Shown piece after piece: positions 1 through 9,043 of a DNA stretch of 9,043 nucleotides (the first letter of the stretch is position 1; each line of letters opens with the position of its first letter). Made by a program: the position numbers and the translations under genes. The notes beneath the pieces are model-generated. The model searched no databases. It was not told where the DNA came from and saw only the letters and a list, made by a program, of their open reading frames with translations. Source of the stretch: Desulfatitalea sp. UBA4791 (GTDB taxonomy: Bacteria; Desulfobacterota; Desulfobacteria; Desulfobacterales; Desulfosarcinaceae). The stretch lies in NCBI GenBank assembly GCA_002402905.1, contig DHGT01000156.1, forward strand, positions 1-9,043. The letters are read 5' to 3'.

Positions 1-629
1 TCATGTTCGGCGGCCAGCCCGGCGCCGGGGTGGTAGTCCAGGGACCGGTCGCCCGCGATCCGGCCATAGGCCGCCGGGCTGTCGCCAAAGACCATGCGGT
101 GGCGCTGCCGGTCGTGCTCGAAAAAAAAGTAGATCCCTTCGTGGGCCAGCAATCTGCGCACGAAGCAAAGGTCGCTTTCGCGGTACTGCACGCAATGTTG
201 CCTTGGCGGATACTTGCCCTGCAGCCGGAATGCCCACCCCTCGGGGTCCAGGCCCGCGGCTTTGAATACCTGCGCCACGATCTGAGGCACGGTCAAACCG
301 GCAAAGATGCGGCAGTCGCTGCGCAAATCCAGCAAGGCGGCCTGGGGCGCAAGCCGGGCCTCGTAGCGCTCCAGGCGCCCGGGTTGTTCCCGGCAAAAAA
401 ACTCGGTCACCAGGCCGTGAAAACAGCGCTCATGATCCCGGCCCTGGATGGTGAGGCATCCGCTGTGACCGAGCACGGCCTGGCATGGGACACGATCCTT
501 GCTGGCCAGGTTCAAGCGGACGCCAAACAGTTCGGAGACCTTTTCTGTGGCCGTGAAATCGACGACCAGAAATTCGATGCCGCCGACGGTAAAGCAAAAG
601 CGCGCGGCATCGGACGCGGGCAGTGCCAT
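1..629 (-). CDS. vgrG: Type VI secretion tip protein VgrG, N-terminal 209 residues (cut by window edge)
   Basis: VgrG is the spike trimer that caps the Hcp tube of a type VI secretion system and is pushed into target cells, often carrying effectors. I translated the minus strand from the ATG at 629-627. The reading frame is open to the window edge, so the gene continues off the left side. The N-terminus has the usual VgrG/gp27-like opening (RFCFTVGGIEFLVVDF, residues 10-25), then FHGLVTEF near 80-87. The family's signature block follows at about residues 160-182, reading QYRESDLCFVRRLLAHEGIY and then FFFEHD. That block matches the family pattern 'YRESDLDFVSRLLEEEGI-YFFEH' closely. A strong Shine-Dalgarno GGAGG (639-635) lies 5 nt before the ATG, which fixes the start. 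The gp5-like needle and any C-terminal effector domain lie outside the window. A phage tail-spike homologue is the main alternative, but this N-terminus is typical of T6SS VgrG. Confidence 0.93.
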   Translation of the reverse strand, partial: MALPASDAARFCFTVGGIEFLVVDFTATEKVSELFGVRLNLASKDRVPCQAVLGHSGCLTIQGRDHERCFHGLVTEFFCREQPGRLERYEARLAPQAALLDLRSDCRIFAGLTVPQIVAQVFKAAGLDPEGWAFRLQGKYPPRQHCVQYRESDLCFVRRLLAHEGIYFFFEHDRQRHRMVFGDSPAAYGRIAGDRSLDYHPGAGLAAEH

Positions 630-725
630 GGGCGCCTCCGATGGGGTGACGATCTACAGGTTTTACTTCCGGTCATCCCGACAGGCCGCGGATGCGGCGC
701 GGATGATGCTTCTCCTCGAGGCAGG

Positions 726-746
726 GCAGATCCGATGACGATCTGC
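726..746. repeat. Short perfect inverted repeat, possible operator
   Basis: GCAGATC (726-732) and its exact complement GATCTGC (740-746) flank a 7-nt spacer. The repeat lies between the candidate vgrG promoter and the vgrG start, downstream of the predicted start site. It could be a regulator half-site pair or a small RNA hairpin in the vgrG leader. Seven-base arms can also arise by chance in GC-rich DNA, so the functional reading is tentative. Confidence 0.25.
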
Positions 747-792
747 AGCCGTTCCGAATGTGAGGAAATTTTGAATGAATCGATCGGCGCGC

Positions 793-821
793 AGTATGCC
801 GATATGAAACGCAGTTGTCAA
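793..821 (-). promoter_or_regulatory. Sigma70-type promoter candidate for vgrG
   Basis: On the minus strand a perfect TTGACA -35 box (821-816) is followed by a 17-nt spacer and CATACT (798-793), which matches 4 of 6 positions of TATAAT. Transcription would start near 786 and leave an untranslated leader of roughly 155 nt before the vgrG ATG. The assignment rests on motif and spacing only. Confidence 0.45.
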
Positions 822-912
822 GCGTCGATATGCTTCATTCTGGATGATGGAACATCGACGGAACGGTCCTTCTGAAACCTTATGGTGACATGTACCGTTT
901 GTGGATGGGGAC

Positions 913-941
913 TATGCAATATGCGCAAAGTCATTTAGAAT
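913..941 (+). promoter_or_regulatory. Weak promoter candidate for the DUF123-lipoprotein pair
   Basis: TAGAAT (936-941) is a near-consensus -10 box followed by an A-rich tract. The hexamer 17 nt upstream (TATGCA, 913-918) is a poor -35 match, with 3 of 6 positions. It is the best rightward candidate in the divergent region, and it leaves about 50 nt before the ATG at 997. Confidence 0.25.
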
Positions 942-996
942 AAAAAAACAAGATGACCGTTTTTCAGGACACCTTCAGTTCAGGCGGATTGCAGGC

Positions 997-1449
997 ATGA
1001 CCATCGAGTTGTTGTCCACGGATAAAGGCAGCTACCTGCTGATATTGAGGCTGCACGAACCCCGGACCATCCAGATCGGCCGCCTGGGCCGCATCGATTT
1101 CGAGCGCGGATGGTATGCTTATGCGGGCAGTGCTTTTGGGCCGGGGGGACTGGCTGCTCGTTTGCGCCATCATCTCGTGCCGGTGCGCCGGCCGCATTGG
1201 CATATCGACTATTTGCGCGCCGAAGCGAGGGTGACCGAGATCTGGACGGCCGAGGGCCTGCCTTGCCGGGAGCATGACTGGGCTTCGGCACTGACCAAGG
1301 GGATCGGGGCGGGAACGTCTATACGCGGGTTCGGCTGCTCGGACTGCCGGTGCCGCTCCCACCTGGTCCGTTTCACTCGCCGGCCGTCGAAAGCTTGGCT
1401 TATGAAAGTATTGGGGGAGGGCACCGTCCAATGCTGCATATGCAAATGA
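997..1449 (+). CDS. DUF123 / GIY-YIG-related small protein
   Basis: This 150-residue protein matches the DUF123 (COG1833, 'Uri superfamily endonuclease') family, a compact relative of GIY-YIG nucleases. The family is sometimes fused to endonuclease III, and its biological role is not settled. Visible motifs, in order: GSYLLILRL (11-19, the GIY-like strand), IGRLGRIDFERGWYAYAGSA (27-46, the YIG-like element), GLAARLRHH (51-59, with the conserved Arg), HWHIDYL (67-73) and FGCSDCRCRSHL (112-123). The last two are hallmarks of the family. I chose ATG 997 because the family begins just before the GSY motif. The frame stays open upstream to a GTG at 901, but that extension has no family character. 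The Shine-Dalgarno is weak (AGGCGG, 982-987). The last 19 bp overlap the next gene in another frame, so the cysteine-rich tail (CCIC, 146-149) is partly dictated by that gene's start. Confidence 0.85.
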   Translation: MTIELLSTDKGSYLLILRLHEPRTIQIGRLGRIDFERGWYAYAGSAFGPGGLAARLRHHLVPVRRPHWHIDYLRAEARVTEIWTAEGLPCREHDWASALTKGIGAGTSIRGFGCSDCRCRSHLVRFTRRPSKAWLMKVLGEGTVQCCICK

Positions 1450-2561
1450 CACCTGTTGGGAGTCGGTATCGATATCTGAAGGTTCTGCCGGTTATCCTGC
1501 TTCTGCTGCTATGTTTCATCTCCTGCCGGCAGGTTGCCCCTCCCGATGTCGAACAACGGCCGATTTGTGTGCCGGCCGATGATTTCAACCGGCTTTTCGA
1601 GCGCAGCGGCCCCGGATGGACAGGAGGCGACGGCACCCTGTCCATTTGGCTGCCCGACGGCCGCACGCTCTGGCTGTTCGGCGACACGTTGTTGGGCAGG
1701 GTTCGGCCCGACGGTACTCGGCCGCTCGATACCCCTTTCGTCCATAATTCGCTGGTGGTGCAAGAGGGCACTCGGATGGAAACGCGTGTCGGTTCTGTCC
1801 GGGGGGAGCCGGGCGCATTTTTCTCCCCTTCTTCTGCGGAAGAATGGTTCTGGCCCGGCCACGGTGTCGTCGTGGGCGATCGCCTCAAGATTTTTCTGCA
1901 TCGGTTCGAGCAAACCGCGCCCGAGTTGTGGGCCTGGCGCTGGGTCGGCACCGATCTGGCGCACGTCTCCCTGCCTTCGTTGACGCTGACCGACATTCAG
2001 CCCGCGCCATCGGATAATCAGATCCTTTACGGGGTCTGCCTTCTGGAAAGCGACGGCTATATGTATATCTACGGCACGGCCGACCAGCGCCATCCCAAAG
2101 AGGCCCATGTGGCGCGTGCACCGGCCGGCCGCCTGGAGGGGCCGTGGGACTATTTCAACGGCGCGTGCTGGTTGGGGCAGGCGGTGGCCACGTGCCGCAT
2201 CCTGGCCGGCGTTTCCACCCAGTACAGTGTGATTCGGTCCGGCCGTTACTTCTACCTTTTCACCATGGACGGGCGCGCCGTGTTTTCCAATCTCATCGTC
2301 GTCTACCGTGCCGTTCATCCCCAAGGCCCCTGGCAGGGGCCGCTGGCGCTCTACCAGGCCCCGGAAGCCGACGACCAGGTGATTGCCTACAATCCCTTTG
2401 CGCACGTGCAATTCCTTGACGAAAACCGTGTGCTCGTTTCGTACAATCTCAATCATGTCTCCAATCCCGACGCCTTATACCGGGATGCCGCCATCTACCG
2501 GCCGCGCTTTGTCCGTGTCGATCTCTGCGAAGCGGACCGGCGGTTAGACGCTGAACCGTAG
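1431..2561 (+). CDS. Predicted lipoprotein with five-bladed beta-propeller (DUF5005/DUF4185-like)
   Basis: A 376-residue protein of unknown function. Residues 12-17 are basic and are followed by a hydrophobic core (18-30) and the possible lipobox FISC with Cys32. Phe at -3 is less usual than Leu, so lipidation is likely rather than certain. Arg at +2 would favour the outer membrane. After the anchor come WTGGDGT (63-69), LPDGRTLWLFGDT (74-86) and FVHNSLVV (103-110). This opening is shared by DUF5005/DUF4185-type proteins related to GH43-like propeller glycosidases. Further Tyr/Phe-rich strands such as GYMYIYGTAD and RYFYLFTMDG suit repeated blades. It may bind or trim a glycan at the cell surface, but I cannot name a substrate. 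ATG 1431 is preferred because GGGGGAGGG (1413-1421) lies 9 nt upstream. In-frame ATGs at 1440 and 1446 are alternatives. The gene overlaps the DUF123 gene by 19 bp, which suggests translational coupling. Confidence 0.75.
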   Translation: MLHMQMTPVGSRYRYLKVLPVILLLLLCFISCRQVAPPDVEQRPICVPADDFNRLFERSGPGWTGGDGTLSIWLPDGRTLWLFGDTLLGRVRPDGTRPLDTPFVHNSLVVQEGTRMETRVGSVRGEPGAFFSPSSAEEWFWPGHGVVVGDRLKIFLHRFEQTAPELWAWRWVGTDLAHVSLPSLTLTDIQPAPSDNQILYGVCLLESDGYMYIYGTADQRHPKEAHVARAPAGRLEGPWDYFNGACWLGQAVATCRILAGVSTQYSVIRSGRYFYLFTMDGRAVFSNLIVVYRAVHPQGPWQGPLALYQAPEADDQVIAYNPFAHVQFLDENRVLVSYNLNHVSNPDALYRDAAIYRPRFVRVDLCEADRRLDAEP

Positions 2562-2614
2562 CGCCAGGACGGCGGTAACCGATATAAAACAGAGCGAGCG
2601 TTCGATTTTTTGGG

Positions 2615-2644
2615 TTGACAGCGCCCCCGACAGCTTGCTAAAAA
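2615..2644 (+). promoter_or_regulatory. Sigma70-type promoter candidate for the flavin oxidoreductase gene
   Basis: A perfect TTGACA -35 (2615-2620), an 18-nt spacer and TAAAAA (2639-2644) lie upstream of the ATG at 2701. The implied start site is near 2651, which gives a leader of about 50 nt. The gene also has its own terminator, so this promoter would define a single-gene transcript. Evidence is motif and spacing only. Confidence 0.5.
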
Positions 2645-2700
2645 TTGCGGCACGGACCATCCAGGCGGATAAACTCTTAAAATCATACGAGGTAGTTAAC

Positions 2701-3813
2701 ATGATCAAATCAAGACTCTGTGACCTGATCGGCATCAAGTATCCCATCATCCAGGCGGGCATGGGCCCTTTCAGCAACAACAATCTGTGTGTCGCCGCAG
2801 CCAATGCGGGCGTACTTGGCCTGCTCTCCACCAGCGGTCTTTTCAGCAAGGAAACCCAGCCCTGGGTCTACAACGCGTTTTGCGACAGCGGCGAGGCGGA
2901 CCGCGATGACGACATGGCGACGGCTTTCGAAAAGGTCCTGAAACGCACCTATCGACTGGTCAAGGACAAGGGCGGCGTATACGGGCCCAACGTGATGGTC
3001 TCCGCCGAGCTGAAAGAGCAGGCCAACATCATGATCGAAACGGCCATCAAGGTGCGGGAGGAAAATCCCGACATGAAAAATCACCTCAAGGTGATGTATA
3101 CCTCCGCCGGCGATCCCATGGGGTGGGGCGAGAAGATCAAAAAGGCGGGCTTCACCTGGATCCACATCGTTCCTTCGGTCAAGGGCGCGCTTCGTTGTAA
3201 AAAGGCAGGGGTCGATGTGATCGTCGCCTCGGGCCATGAAGGGGGTTTTCATACGCACTGGGAGCCGCTGCACTCCATGGTGCTGCTGCCGGCCGTGGTC
3301 GATGCCGTAGCGGATGACAAGACGCTGGTGATCGGCGGCGGTGGATTTGCCGACGGCAAGTCCCTGGTGGCCGGCCTGGCGCTGGGTGCCGACGGCATCC
3401 TGATGGGCACACGTTTTCTGGCCACCCAGGAAAGCGATTTCCACCAGATCTGGAAAGAGGGCGTGGTCAAGGCCGGAGACCGCGGCACGCTGATCGCCCG
3501 TGGTTTTGTGGGCCCTGCCCGGTGGTTGCGGAATCCCCGGAGCGAAGAACACGCCAAAAATACCCTCCAGAAGTCGCCCGGCGTGTTCCTCGGTACGCCC
3601 GACGATTATTCCAACCTCGACATGTCGCTGATCGACTTCGAGGTCGAGTCGATCAAGGCCACCTACGAAGGCAACGAAGAAAAGGCGCTCATGGCCGCCG
3701 GCGAAGTGGCCCAGCGTATCAAGGACATGCCCAAGGTCAACGACATGGTTCAGAATATCATGAAGGAAGCAGACGAAGCGTTTGCGCAATTGAGCCGGAA
3801 GTTTCAGAAATAG
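2701..3813 (+). CDS. NAD(P)H-dependent flavin oxidoreductase, nitronate monooxygenase (NPD) family
   Basis: A 370-residue cytoplasmic FMN-binding TIM-barrel protein. Relatives oxidise nitronates, reduce quinones, or act as enoyl-ACP reductase (FabK); the substrate here is unknown. The N-terminus shows the family opening (IGIKYPIIQAGMGP, 10-23) and AAANAGVLGLLSTSG. The FMN-phosphate loop is clear: GGGGFADGKSLVAGLALGAD, then GILMGTRFLATQES. The family's E-A-G-G-H motif around the catalytic His appears here as E-G-G-F-H (180-184). Glu and His184 are kept, but the middle is changed and is followed by THWEP. A charged insertion sits around residues 55-85, and the last 80 residues are helical and Lys/Glu-rich, unlike the short tail of textbook members. 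This points to a separate subfamily. ATG 2701 is chosen for the GAGG (2689-2692) about 8 nt upstream and because the family starts there. The frame extends 22 codons further upstream across the promoter candidate. Confidence 0.88.
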   Translation: MIKSRLCDLIGIKYPIIQAGMGPFSNNNLCVAAANAGVLGLLSTSGLFSKETQPWVYNAFCDSGEADRDDDMATAFEKVLKRTYRLVKDKGGVYGPNVMVSAELKEQANIMIETAIKVREENPDMKNHLKVMYTSAGDPMGWGEKIKKAGFTWIHIVPSVKGALRCKKAGVDVIVASGHEGGFHTHWEPLHSMVLLPAVVDAVADDKTLVIGGGGFADGKSLVAGLALGADGILMGTRFLATQESDFHQIWKEGVVKAGDRGTLIARGFVGPARWLRNPRSEEHAKNTLQKSPGVFLGTPDDYSNLDMSLIDFEVESIKATYEGNEEKALMAAGEVAQRIKDMPKVNDMVQNIMKEADEAFAQLSRKFQK

Positions 3814-3826
3814 AAGTTCGATTCGA

Positions 3827-3866
3827 AAAAATGCCGGAGACCTCTGTTCGATCTCCGGCATTTTTG
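3827..3866 (+). terminator. Strong intrinsic terminator
   Basis: A perfect 14-bp stem (3827-3840 paired with 3852-3865) with core ATGCCGGAGA/TCTCCGGCAT and an 11-nt loop ends in a T tract (3861-3865), 13 bp after the oxidoreductase stop codon. The A tract on the left arm makes it potentially bidirectional, but no minus-strand gene ends here. It separates the oxidoreductase from the ferredoxin gene. Confidence 0.9.
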
Positions 3867-3960
3867 TTATGTTGGCAACCTGTGGCGACCGCTTTTTGCC
3901 GTCCGATGAACGTGAAGCGCGACTCCGTAAATCCTTTCAACCAGGGAAAGTAGCCGAGAA

Positions 3961-4197
3961 ATGACGATCCAGGCCAAAAAGATATTTGCATTGGTGGATT
4001 ATGATACATGCAACCCTAGGGGATGCAATCCTGAAAAAGGGATCTGCCCGGCCGTAGCGGCCTGCACCCATAAAGTGATCAAACAGATCGACGGCCCGTT
4101 CGAGCCCCCGATTATATTTCATGACCTATGCATGGGATGCTGGGACTGCATCGAGGCCTGTCCCTTGGATGCCATCCATATGAAAGAGGTGTCATAG
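3961..4197 (+). CDS. Two-cluster 4Fe-4S ferredoxin with ABCE1/RLI-like N-terminal half
   Basis: A 78-residue soluble electron-transfer or cluster-carrying protein with eight cysteines. The second motif is a standard ferredoxin cluster, CMGCWDCIEACP (Cys57, 60, 63 and 67), followed by LDAI. The first half reads FALVDYDTCNPRGC and then ICPAVAAC, with Cys17, 22, 29 and 35. Its order and context (VDYD-C-x-P-x2-C ... CP-x-V) recall the N-terminal Fe-S domain of the archaeal/eukaryotic ribosome recycling factor ABCE1 (RLI). That family carries C-x4-C-x3-C-x3-CP, whereas here the third Cys is missing before CP and an extra Cys35 follows. No ATPase domain is attached or adjacent. ATG 3961 is the only sensible start; the purine-rich AGGGA (3943-3947) is about 13 nt away, so the ribosome site is weak. 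The gene lies just after a terminator and before a signalling operon, and neither neighbour reveals a partner. Confidence 0.85.
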   Translation: MTIQAKKIFALVDYDTCNPRGCNPEKGICPAVAACTHKVIKQIDGPFEPPIIFHDLCMGCWDCIEACPLDAIHMKEVS

Positions 4198-4225
4198 GCC
4201 CGACGGTGCGGGTCGACCTGTTTTT
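4197..4225 (+). terminator. Possible weak terminator after the ferredoxin gene
   Basis: GGCCCG (4197-4202) can pair with CGGGTC (4209-4214), including one G-T pair, around a 6-nt loop. A run of five T residues follows at 4221-4225, after a 6-nt gap. The stem is short and the T-run is displaced, so termination would be inefficient at best. It is the only candidate between the ferredoxin and the kinase promoter. Confidence 0.25.
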
Positions 4226-4252
4226 CTCCTGCCTTTTCCGTCCGCTTTTTGC

Positions 4253-4281
4253 TTGCCAAATCACCTTGGGACACATACTCT
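4253..4281 (+). promoter_or_regulatory. Promoter candidate for the kinase/HD-GYP operon
   Basis: TTGCCA (4253-4258), a 17-nt spacer and TACTCT (4276-4281) form a reasonable sigma70-type promoter in the most AT-rich stretch of this gap. Transcription would start near 4288 and leave a leader of about 165 nt before the kinase ATG at 4452. I see no riboswitch that I can name in that leader. Confidence 0.4.
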
Positions 4282-4451
4282 TTTTATAGTTTTATTTGTC
4301 ATTTGCCTTTCCCCGGCGGTCTGTGACGGGGCAGATCGTATCGCCCTGCCGAAAACCCTTCGCCGACCGACCCGATATGGCCGACGTCGAGCCCCTGGGG
4401 GGTGCCCGAGGATTGGGAAACAGGAAAGAGGAGGCGTTCGACGGCCGTTCC

Positions 4452-7921
<3,470 letters not shown>

Positions 7922-7925
<4 letters not shown>

Positions 7926-8974
7926 ACGATTCGCGACCCCTCGTGTTGATTGTGGATGACAATGCCACCAACATCGACCTGCTGGTCAATACCTTACAAA
8001 CCGATTATCGCCTGGGAATCGCTAAAAGCGGTCCAAAGGCTCTGGAATACCTGGGAAAACAGAAACCGGACCTCGTGCTGTTGGATATCATGATGCCGGA
8101 TATGGATGGCTTCGAGGTGTGCGAGCGGATGAAGGCCGATCCGGACACCGCTCCCATCCCGATCATCTTCATCACGGCCATGACGGAAACCGTCAACAAG
8201 ACCAAGGGATTCGAATTGGGGGCGGTGGACTATATCACCAAGCCGTTTCATGCCGCAGAGGTCAAGGCGCGGATTCGAACCCACCTCTCCCTGGAAGAGA
8301 TGCGGCAGCAGCTGAAGAACCAGAACGTGATTCTGGAAGACCAGGTCGCACAGAAAACCGCTGAAATCCGACAGATTCTCAACGCCAGCATCCGCAGCAT
8401 GGCCCTCATGGTCGAGATCCGGGACCCTTACACCGCCGGCCACCAGCAGCGCGTCGCCCAGCTGGCCTGCGCCATCGCCGAAAAGATGGGGCTGCCGCCG
8501 TCGACCATCGACGGTATCCGGATCGCCGGCATCCTTCACGATGTGGGCAAGATCCGGATACCGGTGGCCATTCTCAGCCGGGCAGGCCAGCTGCTCGATG
8601 CCGAATACGAAATGCTCAAGATTCATCCCCAGGTCAGCTACGAGATCATCAAGGACATTCCCTTCCCATGGCCGGTGGCCCAGATGGTGCTTCAGCATCA
8701 CGAGCGGTTGGATGGATCGGGGTACCCACAGGGGTTGAAAGAGGATGAGATTTTGAAAGAGGCGAAAATCCTGGCCGTGGCCGACGTGATGGAGGCCAAC
8801 AGCTCCTTTCGCCCTTACCGCCCTGCCCGGGGGATAGAAGCCGCCATGGAGAAATTATCGGCCCAAAAAGGGACCCGTTACGATGCCGAGGCCGTCGAGG
8901 CTTGCCTGGCGCTGTTCAACGATAAAAGCTTTACATTCGATGCCAACGGCGGCTCCATCCGGCAATTTTTCTAA
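7922..8974 (+). CDS. Response regulator with HD-GYP domain (predicted cyclic-di-GMP phosphodiesterase)
   Basis: A 350-residue cytoplasmic response regulator and the likely output of the kinase encoded just upstream. The receiver domain (about 6-122) has the acidic pair Asp12/Asp13, phospho-Asp55 (LVLLDIMMPDMDG), Thr85 and Lys107 (DYITKPF). A coiled-coil linker (about 123-150) leads to the HD-GYP domain. There, His174 (AGHQQRV), His206-Asp207 and Lys210 (HDVGKI), His235, His259-His260 and DGSGYP (264-269) are all present, as is VADVMEANSSFRPYRP. These residues bind two or three metals and hydrolyse cyclic di-GMP to pGpG or GMP in characterised members, so an active enzyme is expected. The start ATG overlaps the kinase stop (ATGA), with AAGGGA (7905-7910) 11 nt upstream, so translation is probably coupled and the two proteins made together. 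The stop TAA is at 8972-8974. No clear terminator follows in the remaining 69 bp. Confidence 0.95.
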
Positions 8975-9043
8975 CCGGTCCAGCCGGGACAACCTCATAG
9001 GAAGTCGTTGTCGGACGGCGCCGTAAGAAGCTCAAGATCAAGG

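Larger units (their letters stand above)
630..996. other. Divergent intergenic region between vgrG and the DUF123 gene
   Basis: This 367-bp stretch separates two genes transcribed away from each other. It holds the vgrG Shine-Dalgarno and promoter candidate, a short inverted repeat at 726-746, and an AT-rich block near 931-955 that could serve the rightward genes. A 46-codon open frame starting at ATG 735 is possible but has no recognisable motif, so I do not call it a gene. No RNA gene or mobile-element end is visible. Confidence 0.6.

Noticed and set aside
3..875. 290-codon open frame on the plus strand across the left end
   Set aside because: It lies opposite the vgrG frame, whose translation matches VgrG motif by motif. 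The plus-strand product has no recognisable domain and arises from GC-rich codon use.
735..875. Possible 46-codon small gene in the divergent intergenic region
   Set aside because: It has no convincing ribosome site, no recognisable motif, and overlaps the vgrG promoter candidate. Nothing beyond the open frame supports it.
2710..3861. 383-codon open frame on the minus strand opposite the flavin oxidoreductase
   Set aside because: The plus-strand protein has clear family motifs, a ribosome site and a terminator. The reverse product looks like an antisense shadow and would begin inside the terminator hairpin.
3872..3886. Possible sigma54 site (TGGCAA, then GGCG) upstream of the ferredoxin gene
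   Set aside because: The -12 element does not match TTGC and its GC is out of register with the -24 GG, so the spacing fails.
3891..4252. GCTTTTTGC next to CCGTCCG occurring upstream of both the ferredoxin and the kinase genes
   Set aside because: The two words appear in opposite order at the two sites (near 3891-3905 and 4238-4252), so they do not form a consistent element; chance is the simpler explanation.
4395..4435. Cobalamin-riboswitch-like stretch (GGTGCCCGAGG, then GGGAAACAGG) in the kinase leader
   Set aside because: The resemblance is limited to short purine-rich words. No conserved B12 box (GCCACTG) or following core follows before the start codon, and the gene has no link to cobalamin.
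8988..9012. Inverted repeat GACAAC / GTTGTC after the HD-GYP gene as a terminator
   Set aside because: Only six base pairs with a 13-nt loop and no T tract after it within the window, so it is not a convincing terminator.

Overview
The window reads as chromosomal DNA of a GC-rich, Gram-negative, probably anaerobic proteobacterium-like organism. A sulfate-reducer-type Desulfobacterota (Desulfosarcina-like) is my best guess. The reasons are a type VI secretion spike gene, a predicted outer-membrane lipoprotein, a stand-alone 8-cysteine ferredoxin, an unusual nitronate-monooxygenase-like flavoprotein, and a very large hybrid sensor kinase paired with an HD-GYP regulator. This taxonomic call is inference; there is no rRNA or other marker gene.

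Left part (1-2561). The 5' end of a vgrG gene runs leftward off the window on the minus strand and covers 1-629. A 367-bp divergent intergenic region follows (630-996), with a good minus-strand promoter candidate for vgrG. Rightward from it come a small DUF123 / GIY-YIG-related protein (997-1449) and, overlapping its end by 19 bp, a predicted beta-propeller lipoprotein (1431-2561). Those two are probably translationally coupled.

Middle (2562-4197). A flavin-dependent NAD(P)H oxidoreductase of the nitronate monooxygenase / 2-nitropropane dioxygenase family (2701-3813) sits between a TTGACA-type promoter candidate and a strong intrinsic terminator, so it looks monocistronic. Next is a 78-residue two-cluster ferredoxin (3961-4197). 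Its N-terminal half resembles the Fe-S domain of the ribosome recycling ATPase ABCE1/RLI, but with no ATPase attached.

Right part (4198-9043). After a promoter candidate and a leader of about 170 nt comes a two-gene signalling operon. The first gene encodes an 1157-residue membrane hybrid histidine kinase: a periplasmic PhnD-like ligand-binding domain, one transmembrane helix, HisKA, HATPase, two receiver domains and an HPt domain. The second encodes a REC-HD-GYP response regulator predicted to degrade cyclic di-GMP, and it starts inside the kinase stop codon (ATGA overlap). Together they form a plausible phosphorelay linking a periplasmic small molecule to cyclic-di-GMP level. All catalytic and phosphoacceptor residues I looked for in both proteins are present.

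I found no tRNA, rRNA, CRISPR array, insertion sequence or clear mobile element. The most noteworthy items are the ABCE1-like ferredoxin with shifted cysteines and the PhnD-kinase/HD-GYP phosphorelay. No complete novel multi-gene system is evident.
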